The position numbers and the translations under genes were made by a program. The notes beneath the pieces are model-generated. The model had not been told where the DNA came from and did no database searches. It saw only the letters and a program-made list of their open reading frames with translations. From Patiria pectinifera (lineage: Eukaryota; Echinodermata; Asteroidea; Valvatida; Asterinidae), in assembly GCA_029964075.1 (NCBI GenBank), contig CM057142.1, positions 34,536,392 to 34,600,391 of the forward strand: 64,000 nucleotides of DNA. Direction: 5' to 3'. This document shows, one piece after another, positions 38,090 to 49,600 of this stretch (position 1 is its first letter; each line of letters opens with the position of its first letter).

Positions 38090-38236
38090 ACTTTGAGCCA
38101 TATTTACGGAATTTCCTTTTTGGAAAGAATGTATGTTGCATCCTGACGCCACAGGTCAGTCATTGCAAAAATGTTGAAAGGACATGAAACTGAGCTGAGC
38201 TGAGAAACATTTTCAATTTTGTTGCACTCTCTCTTG
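38090..38236 (+). repeat. Dispersed repeat R5, copy 1
   Basis: Shares GGAAAGAATG, CATCCTGACGCCAC, AAATGTTGAAA.GACATGAA and GAGAAA.ATTT.CAATTTTGTT with 63.24-63.41 kb, same orientation. Confidence 0.6.
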
Positions 38237-38283
38237 GCTTGAGTAACTCCAGCTGACAATGCTCATATTCATTCACATGAATG

Positions 38284-39247
38284 TAGTCCGAGTAACTTGG
38301 ACCCAACTTATCGCCTTTTTTAACATTTGGACATGGTCTGGCGATAGTAAGGTCCAAGCTAATACCGAGACCTAGACAACACAATCCCCAAAACGATCAA
38401 AAACCAACATTTTCCAACAAAAAACATCAGATTTCACCTTCAAAACGGCCTCCAAATTACTAGATATGTCACCTGAGGTACAAGTAGACATAGATGATTA
38501 AGATGGTTGTACTTAAGTTTACTTACGATCCGGAAAAAAGTGAAATTTTCCGTTCAATTCTGAAGACCCCCTCTGCCTAGGTTGTCGTTCTTGTGCTCAC
38601 GTTCAAAACTGCATGATAATGGCGTCTGACCTCGACCTCATGCAAATGTCGTGACGGCGCGCTTGCGCATAATGCACTGCATGCACGGCAGATTCCCCTG
38701 CGCCGCGCCGACGACTGTTTCCTGATGTAGAGCGCCAGCCATGCGCCTGGCTAGCCAGCGCGACTCCTAGGCGTACCGCGAACTTACACAGCACTCTACA
38801 TCAGGAAACAGTCGTCGGCGCGGCGCAGGGGAATCTGATCTGCCGCGCATGCAGTGCATTATGCGCAAGCGCGCCGTCACGACATTTGCATGAGGTCGAG
38901 GTCAGACGCCATTATCATGCAGTTTTGAACGTGAGCACAACGACCACCTAGGCAGAGGGGGTCTTCAGAATTGAACGGAAAATTTCACTTTTTTTTCGGA
39001 TCGTAAGTAAACTTAAGTACAACCATCTTAATCATCTATGTCTACTTGTACCTCAGGTGACATATCTAGTAATTTGGAGGCCGTTTTGAAGGTGAAATCT
39101 GATGTTTTTTGTTGGAAAATGTTGGTTTTTGATCGTTTTGGGGACTGTGTTGTCTAGGTCTTGGTATTAGCTTGGACCTTACTATCGCTAGACCATGTCC
39201 AAATGTTAAAAAAGGCGATATTAGTTGGGTCCAAGTTACTCGGACTA
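38284..39247. mobile_element. Giant foldback: near-perfect palindrome, 450 bp arms, 9 bp target duplication
   Basis: The left arm 38284-38732 and right arm 38794-39247 are almost exact reverse complements around a 61 bp spacer; the tips are TAGTCCGAGTAACTTGG and its complement. ACATGAATG flanks the element directly at 38275-38283 and 39248-39256. Few differences between the arms suggest a young insertion or arm-to-arm correction. It carries no coding frame. Long arms and a 9 bp duplication suit a Mutator-like foldback (inference). Confidence 0.9.
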
Positions 39248-39437
39248 ACATGAATGTAGCGCTGGAGACATAACCTACATAGGCTATGTGTGAGCATGGT
39301 GTGAGAGTGTGGTAGTAAGAGACCCATAAAAAAGGGCCTCTACAAAATGGTCCATTTTCACCTCTATAATCCCATCCCAGATTCCATGGACATACCTCAC
39401 ACCATTCAGCAGTCATTCACGGACCTAATGGTCGACT

Positions 39438-39511
39438 AGCTTGAGTAACTCCAGCTGGCATGCTCATACATGTGAATGAATATGAGCATGTCAGCTGGAG
39501 TTACTCAAGCT
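39438..39511. repeat. 74 bp mini-palindrome with about 11 bp direct flanks
   Basis: AGCTTGAGTAACTCCAGCTG pairs with CAGCTGGAGTTACTCAAGCT (arms of about 31 bases, loop near 12). TAATGGTCGAC flanks it at 39426-39436 and 39511-39521. One arm plus loop also occurs at 38237-38280, directly beside the giant foldback. Confidence 0.8.
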
Positions 39512-39720
39512 AATGGTCGACTTGAAACAGAACCAAAAAAACTAAAATGTGAATTTTTTTGACGATTTCGGCGGCTTGTCCATTAAAAACGTCCATTTCC
39601 AACGGCTGTCGTCCATCTTGTTAAAATAATTATGCAAATAAATGCATCACGTGATGATTATCGGAAAAAAAAATTGCGCGATGTATGTGGGTACCACACC
39701 GCTTCAAGCGCCACTAGTGG

Positions 39721-39796
39721 GTTAAATTTTCGTCTGGTGCGTTGTCATGACAAGCAGTCGTGGAAAGCAAGACAACGCACCAGACGAAAATTGAAC
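39721..39796. repeat. Hairpin, 26 bp arms
   Basis: TTTTCGTCTGGTGCGTTGTC (39727-39746) is complemented at 39771-39790 with a 24-base loop; flanking GTTAAA / TTGAAC also nearly pair. Confidence 0.85.
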
Positions 39797-40114
39797 TGTT
39801 AATTTCAACATTAAATAATTAATACAAATAATAGATACCCGGCAGCGATATTTTTTTTTACACAACTATCTGGGGTAGGCCTACTTTGTGCGCTTTCCTA
39901 TGGGGCTTGGTTTTTATAACCAGGCTTGAGTGGAGGCTACTATTTTTCAACTTGGTACGGATTTCGGACTTTATTTCCCTTTTTAAAAAAATCCTCCAGA
40001 GCCTCAGATCAGGAAAAGAAAAAGGAAATTGCTGGTATACAAGTAGTATCCGACTGAAAAATAACGTTTTTAAGATTCAACTTAAAATTGTTGGAAAAAA
40101 GAGCAAAATCTTTG

Positions 40115-40192
40115 TTAGGCAGAGCGAGGAATCGAACTCGAGACCTCCGATCATTAGCCAGCATGCCTCACCACTAGGCAACGGCGGTGCTC
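40115..40192 (-). repeat. tRNA-like SINE head
   Basis: On the minus strand an A-box-like TTGCCTAGTGGTGAGG lies about 30 bases before a B box GAGTTCGATTCCTCG (40139-40125). The acceptor stem does not close, so it is not a working tRNA gene. Confidence 0.6.
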
Positions 40193-40268
40193 GAAATTTC
40201 TCTGCAATTCATAAATTATATACTTTACCACATGTGGAGAGAGTACATGCGCGCGCGCGTAGGTAAAA

Positions 40269-40319
40269 GGTTACAGGATTGTAGAGCGCCGCTACGCGGC
40301 GCTCTACAATCCTATAACC
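40269..40319. repeat. Perfect hairpin with 24 bp arms
   Basis: AGGATTGTAGAGCGCCGC and GCGGCGCTCTACAATCCT flank the 3-base loop TAC; the outer GGTTAC / ATAACC also pair with one wobble. It lies about 290 bases upstream of the DNAJC4-like start codon. Confidence 0.85.
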
Positions 40320-40605
40320 GTGATTCAAGTCGCCTGAAAAATGGATACCCCCAGATAGTTGTGTAAATAAAATATTCGCTACCCGGCAGTAAACTGACCC
40401 CAGCCATGCCAGCAGCAGCAGACTGAGTGAGACTGTCATGACTGTCTGAGTTGAGGATGGAGAAAGGATAGATCAGTGACTTTTTTTATAATGATTCAAT
40501 GTCACATTTTAACACAAAATAAGCCCTTATTTTCACAAGGTAATTGTGTCCACTTCATACTTTCGACATCAGGGAATATTAGCATTAAACTGATAGAGTG
40601 CTGCT

Positions 40606-40691
40606 ATGGATTCAGCACTGATGATGTGTGTCAAATGCCAGCGACGTCTGGGGAGAGTTATCCGCAGGTCGTTCTCCGTACACAATCACAG
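40606..40691 (+). CDS. DNAJC4: DNAJC4-like exon 1
   Basis: Codes MDSALMMCVKCQRRLGRVIR then RSFSVHNH plus two bases; donor CACAG|GTGAGC, phase 2. The basic, Ser/Arg-rich start could act as a targeting sequence, but this is not certain. Confidence 0.85.
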
Positions 40692-43600
40692 GTGAGCCAT
40701 AAATACAACAAGCTCTCAGATGCATTGAGTCTGCACTGTATGTACATGAAGGTGTAGCTGGTTCCAGACGAGTAGATCAAAAAAATTTTGAAACATAAAA
40801 AAAATCAGACATGTTGCTCCAGAAAGAAACTGCTGAGTACAAGGTGTGTGTTGATGTGTATTTCAAATTCACACAACAACATACTGATGGGATAAGGAAA
40901 TCCTAGCTTTTGTAGAAACACCACATCTAGAAAGCCATGAGCTTAAATGCATTTCTTAGTTTTCAATTTTGTGTTCTTGAAAAAAACAACAGAGTGAAGT
41001 TACCCAACACTAGGACTGCATTTCTTGAGAATGTTACATCCCAACTGTGCAACTGCCCCAGCTGTGGCTCCACCATAGTTTGGGTAGTTTTAACTATAGT
41101 TTGGCCATGCAGTTGGGCATGCTGTGTCTTGTTTTGTGCGACAACTGTTTTTGTCTTGAATTTCAACATTAGACCTTAGTCCTTCAGAATTACAAAAAAA
41201 CCCAAAAAACTGTGTATTGATGTTTGTCTCAAAAAGGATTTTGGGATAAATGTGTGATTTCTAGCGGATTATCGGATAATTCCTGTCCGCTCTTTCTCCT
41301 TGTATTGAAGCTTGCTACAGAGGAACTACTATCAGGTTCTAGGGGTCAAAAGGGCTGCCACGCCAACTGAAATAAAGGCAGCATATATCGATCTATCAAA
41401 AAAGGTGGGTGCACAACTTGCCTCCAGGGAGAGCTTTTCATTGATAAGGACTAAGAAGCCAAGATGAAGTTGTGTCAATAATAGTCGGCCAGTGTTGTAG
41501 TACTCGTACTCGGTACTCGTACTCAAGTACTATTCGAGTACTGTTTTAGAGTACATGTACTCGAATGTCAAAGTACTCGTACTCAAAATGACGGTACTCG
41601 TACTCGAAATGACGGTACTCGTACTCAGGCAGCAAAGTACACGTACTCGACATGTCGAAATTGTACTCGATCATCAAAGTACTCGTACTCGAATAGCAGT
41701 ACTCAGGAAAAAGTGGTATAGCTTGACTTACCACGGCCTTATTTTATCGATACTTTCAGTTTGAAATGATTGATTGACTTGTGGAGAAATCAGTTTCCTG
41801 ATTTTTTCTGTGCACGTCGTCTGGACATGCACAGAGAAAAATCACATTTAACAGCTAGCCGTGAGTGGGACTGTATATCAGTCTGACTGGGCCTGGGCCA
41901 ATTACGCACAATGAACCATTTGCCGTACTCAGAAGTACATGAGCTGCACTCAGAAGTACAAGTACTCATACTTGGAGACCTGTTCTTGTACTCAAAAGTA
42001 CTCGTACTCGGTAACCTAAGTACTCGGCAGTACTCGGTACTCGGAAGTCTGCATGTGCCAGACCACTTTTCAATGGGAGACTTTTGAGATGCTCAGTGGT
42101 AGCAAGCACAATGGTCCTTTCCAGTTGTTTGCGTCATGTTTAAGCTAATGTGCGCATGATGGTGTGCATGTGCGGGCAGTACGGGAACCGGGTACCCTAT
42201 TGAAGTAAAACACGGGTACCGTGGTACAATGTACCCGTGAACTGCAACTTTCGTGAGCATCATTTGTCGAACGTTAAAATGCACACAAACTTGAAATCTG
42301 TTTCAGGTTTCTGTGTAGCATGGTTTTCATCTTGAAAATTCCCCACAAATTGCATTCAAAACCTTTCTTCTTCATTGTCTGAGAATTTACTAAGTAATTT
42401 GTAAGGTTGGGTTCAGGTACCCAATCCCATAATCCAGAACCGGTTCCTGACATCAGCTGTCGGGTACTTGGGTACCGGGTTCCGATGGACACCCCTATGT
42501 GCGCATGTTCAAAATGACGTAAACAATAAAAAAGGACCAGTGTGTTTAATTTGCTGTCACCAAGCATCTCAAAAGTCTCCCATCAGATGTTCACATACAC
42601 GTAGCATCTTTGCATGAGAGGAATGTTCTGTGGATGGATGTCCAATGCACAATGCAAATGGTTGTCATAGTGGTCATGAGTATTTTTCACAGGTGAGGGA
42701 ATGATTATACACAGAGGCCATTACAGCCCAGTCATTCTCAATTGTCACAAGACAGATCATTTGTGACCCGCTCCGCAAAAATGAGTCTGTTGTGGCAAAA
42801 CTGACATTTTGAGTTAACTACATTAATAAAATGGGAATGAAAGAAGCTTTCATTCGGTATATCACGGACCTCTCTAGGACATTTGGTTGCACTGTTGGAC
42901 TTGTTTCATTATGTAAAGTTTTTGCAAAGCTAGAAGTGTCTCAATGGAGAAAAAAGGCTTTGAAAAATGACAAATACACTGTAACTAACCAAGAAAAGCA
43001 CCAAAGATTCATAATTTTGTTTCTTTTTCTTACAATATTTACATTTCTGTGTAAGATATTTGAACTAAAACTATCAAACAACCAAAATAAAACAAAAACA
43101 AAAAATTCAAATTTTGAGCAAATTTTTACTGTTTCCATTTCAAAATGGCAAAAGCTTGAATTCAAATTATGCGACATCAGACTCATTTTTGCAGAGCGGG
43201 TCACATTTAATGGTGTCCTATTGAAACAGACAATTCCATTTGTTTATAACACAGTGTTGGATTAGAGTGGATTCAGGAAGTTAAAGGCCAAAAAAAAAAT
43301 AGTCGGTCTCTGGTCAGCGCGCGCGTCGATTTTAATCATGCACGTCAACTTTTTTTTCCTTCAAATTTACCACAGAAGCTACAACAGCGCCCTCTATTGC
43401 CGCACCTCCTCAAATTGTTGTACCAAGGAGCACTAAGGAATGGGGAAATTGCGTCAGGGCAAATAATGGAAAGCACCAAGGCAAATTATGGAGGACACCA
43501 AGGCAAATTATGGAGGACACCAATGTATATGAGGACACAAAAAGCAAAATAGTACCCACCTTGTCTGTACAATTCAAGCTTGAAAAAAAAACCCTTCGCC

Positions 43601-46600
43601 GCATCAATTCCGGAACTTCGGTCTGACCAGAGACCGACTATTTATTATTTTTTTGGCCTAACTAGCAAACAACACTTTCCGGTGTGGCTATCGGGAAATA
43701 ATAGCATTCATGATCAAATGTATTTATCAACATGCTTTTGCTCCAGTTACATCCTGATGCTAGTCTGAGTAGACTGCATCAAGGTGAACAGCAGGACCAG
43801 CACAATTCCTTTGTTGAACTCAACCAAGCCTATGCAGTATTGAGCAAGTCGCTGTCAAGACGAGAGTATGATTTCAGCCTGAGTAATCCCGGTACCCAGA
43901 CGGTCGGTGTCCGCGTCAGGAGAGCCACACATGCCACAGCGGATGACCCGTATGGTGCACAACAGGGAGAGCATGATTGGTAATTTAATCAAACGTCATT
44001 GGTGGTGTGATTTTGAAAGTTGTAATCAAGCCATCGCAAGTCCTCAGAAGTCACGAACACTCATTCACAAGTCATTCAGTCCTCCTTATTCAAGAGACAA
44101 GCTGTTTATTTGAACCCAGTCATTGTTTATCCACTATTACTTGAACCTGACTTGTGATTTGACTTGTGATTGATATGTAATCGACTTGTGATTAGTGGTA
44201 TGCATTACAGGTAGTACGAGAACTGGGTACCCTATTGAAGTAAAACGTGGGTACCCAGGTACCCGTAAAAGAGGGTCTTATCAAAACTGAGGACTACAAA
44301 AAAATGCAACCTCTATTCCCTCTGTTATCTGGAACTCTAGTATCTAACAAAACTTAAAGTGAATATTGTTAAGTGTCTGAAGGGCTTTATGACTTTACGG
44401 TGGAACTGCAACTTTCACGAGCTTTATCTGGCGTGCATTAAAATGCACATAAACGTGAAATCTGTTTTGATTTTCCATGTAGCCTGGTTTTCATTTTGAA
44501 AATTCTTTTTCATTGCCTGAATTTTTTTGTATTGGCTGAGAAGTGACTAAGTTATTTGAAAAGTTGGTTACGGGTACCCGATCCCATAATCTAGAACCTG
44601 TTCCTGACATCAGTAGGCGGGTACTCGGATACCCTATTCAGATGCACACCCCTACTTGTGATTGACTTGCGATCGAATTGTGATCGGCTTTTGATGGGAT
44701 ATTGTAAAATGATTTTCCTGTGATTGACTTGTGATTGATTTGTGATTAACTTCACTAAAATAAAACCTAGCATGTTGTCCATGAATTATTTTCATTCATG
44801 ATTGTTTCTTGATGTTCACCCATGTGTAGGTACAGAGACCTGGGTTCTTTCCATCAAGGCACCCAGAACGCTGGATCATGGGATAGTTACTACGGTATAA
44901 AGGGTGTCCGTAGAGTCAAAAGTGTCTACGTTGTCTACGGCTGTATTTTATTCTTGGTTGCTGGAGCTATGGTGCATTTCATTATTTTCAAGTAAGTGCA
45001 TTTTCATTGTTTAACGTATAAGTCTGTGTAAAGTGGGCTTACAATTACCACCATGCCCACTTTGCTGGGAATAACTGCCATGATAAATGGATGAACACAC
45101 CCATCTCTACCTACATGAGAGTAGACATGGGGTACCACTTCTGTAGACATTTACTTTCCTACTTTTGTACTCTTTGTGTCTATTGAAATCTCAAACACGA
45201 CTAGCGGGATACTGAGATTTCTGAAGACCCACTCAAAATAAAGTTCACATTGTCCCTATCTTTGCTCTTTGTTCCTGGTACCCCATAAGGCCTCTATGTA
45301 TAAACACACCGACACACATCAGTTCATGCACATATGGCGTTGAGTACCTATGGCTTATTTCAAAATGAATGTTCACAAACCTGTAACATCTGTGCTTGAC
45401 AGAAATATGCTTTTAAATACAGCTGTTCTTCAGATCTTTTTTATCACTTGATGTTTGCCTTAAAGTTGCGTTTCCCCGTGCAGAGCCAATAACTCAGATA
45501 ACCATCATGTCGCTAGAAATAAAGTAGTCAGTTCCCAAGCTTCTTCAAGACTGCTATGATCATTCCTGTCATCAAAAAAGAAACCCTGGACTGCAATGAC
45601 ATGAACAATTATCGCCCGATCTCAAACCTGTGTTTTGTATCGAAGGTAGTCGAGAAGGTTGTAGCAGGCAGGTTAAACGCACATTTGTTGAAGAACAATC
45701 TGCATGAAGCCCGACAATCGGCCTGCAGAAGGTTCTATAGTATTGAAACGGCACTTCTGAAAGTCCACAATGATATAATGAATGCAGTCAATGGCAAAAG
45801 GGCTGTGTTACTTGTCCTGCTCGACCTCTCAGCTGCCTTCAACACAATCGATCATGAGTTATTGATTCAAAGATTGTGCAGTAAGTTTGGAGTAACCGGT
45901 TTAGCTCTTAACTGTTTCCAAACATATCTTAAAGACCGTTTTCGACAAATTGTACAGGTACTCTGAGACACGTCAGCAGAGACTGGAGTTCCTTATGGAG
46001 TTCCCCAGGGCTCTGTCCTCAGTCCTGTACTTTTCACTCTTTACACCTCCCCACTGGGACACATTGCTGGACAACATGACCTTCAGTCACACTTCTATGT
46101 TGATGACACACAGCTATACACCACATTAATAAAATTGCACCTTATACACTACTCGTATCTTGACTAGTTAAACATCGCCCTCTTTGAGTCCACAGGCGTC
46201 TCAATTCACAGACCCTGTCAATAATTGTGATAGGTTGAAGAGTTGCCTGAGAAACAAGAGTAATCTCTCGTGTTTTTTTTCTTTATAGGCAAAGTAGCGA
46301 CTACGTCATCAGCAGGTTAGATGAGAAAGACCGAAGAATAGCCACCATTTACAATGAAGCGAAGGCCAGAGCAAGGTGAGTGGCTCGTATTTGGATGTCA
46401 TAAACCTCTTTGGTATGTTGCACAGCTTTACATGTGTACAATGTATCAATGACAAACACAGGAGTTTCCTTACCTTGACTCCAGTTACTGATTAGGGGGA
46501 TGTCAAACCCTCTGACTTGGGACACTTCGGCTCAACATGTGAACAGGTTCAGCAGTCGATTTCATAAAACAGTGCGTAATTCGTAAATTTTGAAAACGAA

Positions 46601-49600
46601 GCTGTGAGTTTCTTACATCGACCTTGATATGTTGGACAATAACAAGCTCCACAACAATCGCGGTTAGTCAGTAAAAATAGTCAATTATCACTCGCTACGC
46701 CATAACTGAGGCCACCTTTTAATGACTGCGTAATTAACACAAGGATTTGTTGCGTAATGGTGGACTTACGCATTGTGCAACTTTCTTGAAATCTGTCATA
46801 ACTGAAATGTTGAGCAACTTGCACAGTCTCCAGTAACATCTAATCGTATAAATGAGACCAATGTTTATGAGCATTTGGGTTGGACCTTAGTAAGTAGGAG
46901 CAGTAAAGTCTGTTAGGAGCCTATATAGCCCATCAGGCCGGTGTTTATATCCGGTTTAAGTTCAGTGGCATGAAACGACAGAACATTTCCATTCACCCTG
47001 GATGGGATGCCAGTCCATCGCAGGTTACTCTTCAGCTAATGCCGGTACCCATTTATGCTCCTGGGTGGAGAGAGGCAAGTGGGATAAAGTGGCTTGCCCA
47101 AGAACACAACATATGGCAAGCAGTTCGAATCGAACCCATGACCCTCCGATCATGAGTCACGAACCCTAACCACTAGGCCACACACACCCCATGGGTTGGA
47201 CATTAAAGGCTTCTAAATGATTATAAGCTGAAGCTGGAGATGAAGCCAAGGTTTGGGTAATGGCTGTTGTCAACCCTGCTGGGATTAGAAGATCAGGAAC
47301 ACTGGATTGCATGTGATTGGTTGTGAATGCTTATGCTTCTCACTCTGATTGGTCAAACCAGAAATACTGGATGCTCTTCCAATTCCAGGGTTTTTATGCA
47401 GTCTGCGTCTGATACATCAGAGACTTCCCTCTTTTAAATGTGGCCATTTACAAAATATAGTGTAGTCTGGCGAACAAAAATGGAAGCCATTTTTGAAGTG
47501 GTGTCATGCTCGCGTGCACGCCGCATGCGTTCTTTAATACGAGGCGCAGGTGCATTTTGGTAAACACTTTTGGTTGAAGGAGCCCGGAGTGCATGTGTTC
47601 TTCCTGAGCGCAACTCGCGTGAGCCTGGTACCACAGTGCCACCTCAGAAAATGGCCGTCGCCGAATCACTCTGTATAAGATCCTTTGACTTGTGCAACAA
47701 TGTGTGAAAATAATTATCTCCCCAGCTCAGACACAATAATCTACTCATAATAGAATAATATACAACTACATAGAGAAAATAAGGACTGGTTAACTTGTCA
47801 CACTGCCAAACATTTGCGCATAAATTACCGGATTTGTTTGTCATATGTGCCTAGCGTGCATTGAGATTTTCAAGAAGGCTTAATCCTTATATAAATGTGA
47901 TTGAATTATTACTTTTGGCTCCATCTCATTTTAATGTACATTTTTTTTTCATTTCTGATTTCAACACATGAACTGGTATTTGTCAGTGGATGAGTTGACA
48001 TAACAGTTTCGATTTGAGTTATGCTTATTATTTAATAGGTGTTACCTATAATCTTTTTATTGGCTCTATGTAAGTTACATCATAAATTACGTAGAACACC
48101 TGTTCAAATATCGTACTTTCACTTCTTTGGTTGGATAATTGATTGATGTTCCCTATGGACAGGTGCGCTAGTGTAAATAATGTTAGCATGTCTTAACCCA
48201 AGCAAGATCTTTATAGCGTGACATTGGAACATGAAAGACATGCTGGAAGACACGTACGTGCATGGGAGAAAAGATAGCATGTCAACTTGAATGAATTGTA
48301 GAGAGACGTAGAGAGGGGTTGAGAGAAAGTTCAGTACTTACATGTTCGTGTTTGGTTGATGTAACCTCGGAAGTACTGTTCAGTGTTCACTCTCCTTAGC
48401 CCCCCCCCAACCCCCCCCCCCCCCAAATCACACAATAAATAAGTGCAAAATCCAAGATTCATATAAAACCTCCTAATATTGAGGGTAATGGATAACATTT
48501 TTGTGTGCTGATTCAAAGGAAACAGTACAATCAATCTGAAGCAGGTTATTACAAACGCAAGCTGTCTAAAGTCCAGTTTAAGTTTTTGAGAAAACTGTGA
48601 ACTTGCATCTTCATTTGCTTGACGCAAAGCACAGGTTTCTGTTGAAAGCTTGGCTTGGTTCTAACCATCGCAAGGAAATGACGCTAATTCCTCTTTTCTC
48701 AAAAATGGCAACATTCTAGGCACAATGATTTCACAGGATGCATGATCCTATTATTAATAGTCAAGTAGGATATTTCATGATATGTTTTGACAGTTTCATT
48801 TTTGAGTGTTTGCAAATGGTGTCCAGTACCTTTAAGGACCCCTGAAAGATTGAAAGTCACTGAAGGTTACCATCCAAAAGAAACTACAAGAGGCAAGAGA
48901 AGATCCTTCCGAATTCATCAGTTAAAAGTTTAAAATACTCAGAAGAAATGGAAAATATTCCAATGAAAACTACCCAATCCAACAAAGCTTTGAAGCTCCA
49001 CTCAGTACAGGGTGTCTCCCCCTAAAAAAGTAGTATTCAATCCATGAATATCAAAAATAATTGCTAAACTTACCTATACATTCTGAATGTGTAGTAAACG
49101 CTCTACACAATGGTCTTTATCCCATCTCATTTTGACACCCCAATTCAGAGATACAGCTAATTAAACAAAATGACTTGAATTCCAAGTTGGGCCACTTGGT
49201 ATTTTATGAAAGGCATTCACATACCAAGAAGGTGAAGACAGTGGCCCAAACAGATTTTAATAGTCTTTACAAGCTTTACCATAACTTTTAAGCAAAAGGT
49301 CCAAATCACACAGAGCAAAAGTCATGTCAACGGTAAAGAAACACTCTATCATCTCATGGTAATTTTTTTTTTACAAAAAACAGTTAAGTTTCTTCAGAAA
49401 AAAATGTTGTTTGACTGCTACATTTTTTGCAAGAAACCCTGTACATTGTATATGCCTTTCTGTATAGAACTTAGGCAATGTGCAGACATCAGAGCTCAGT
49501 CGTTTACTGGGACTGATAGATCTCTCTGATTTGTTGATTTGCATTGCAGGCAAAATGGCAACAAGAAACAGATTGAGTTGCTGAGAGCAAGACAAGAGGA

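Larger units (their letters stand above)
39834..40390. mobile_element. Inverted-repeat element just upstream of the DNAJC4-like gene
   Basis: CAGCGATATTTTTTTTTACA plus CAACTATCTGGGG at the left is complemented near 40343-40390 with small differences, an inverted repeat of about 40 bases. Inside lie a tRNA-like pol III head (40.115-40.19 kb, minus) and a perfect hairpin at 40.27-40.32 kb. The right end lies about 215 bases before the start codon. Confidence 0.6.
28506..40605. other. Intergenic region between divergent globin and DNAJC4-like genes
   Basis: About 12.1 kb separates the two start codons. Both promoters should lie here, but no convincing TATA box or CpG-dense block could be assigned. 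Repeats are listed separately at 30.3, 30.9, 32.1-32.8, 33.7, 34.8-36.5, 36.9, 38.3, 39.4, 39.7 and 39.8-40.4 kb. The open frame at 28588-28977 shows no recognisable domain. 28.98-30.28, 31.0-32.08 and 32.87-33.65 kb show nothing I can name. Confidence 0.7.
41405..43746 (+). other. DNAJC4-like intron 2, repeat-rich
   Basis: 2342 bp containing the TACTCG array (41.5-42.04 kb), a hairpin (41.80-41.85 kb), an hAT-like element (42.157-42.497 kb) and an inverted-repeat element (43.285-43.656 kb). 42.5-43.28 kb shows no recognisable feature. Confidence 0.85.

Noticed and set aside
38603-38794. Short open frames within the giant palindrome
   Set aside because: They run across arm and spacer and mirror each other on the two strands; no coding signal.
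42831-43265. 144-codon frame in DNAJC4-like intron 2
   Set aside because: Lysine/asparagine-rich low-complexity translation of AT-rich intron; no family resemblance.
47120-47190. Functional tRNA gene
   Set aside because: The head is joined to a known SINE-type body; the acceptor stem lacks a matching 3' strand.
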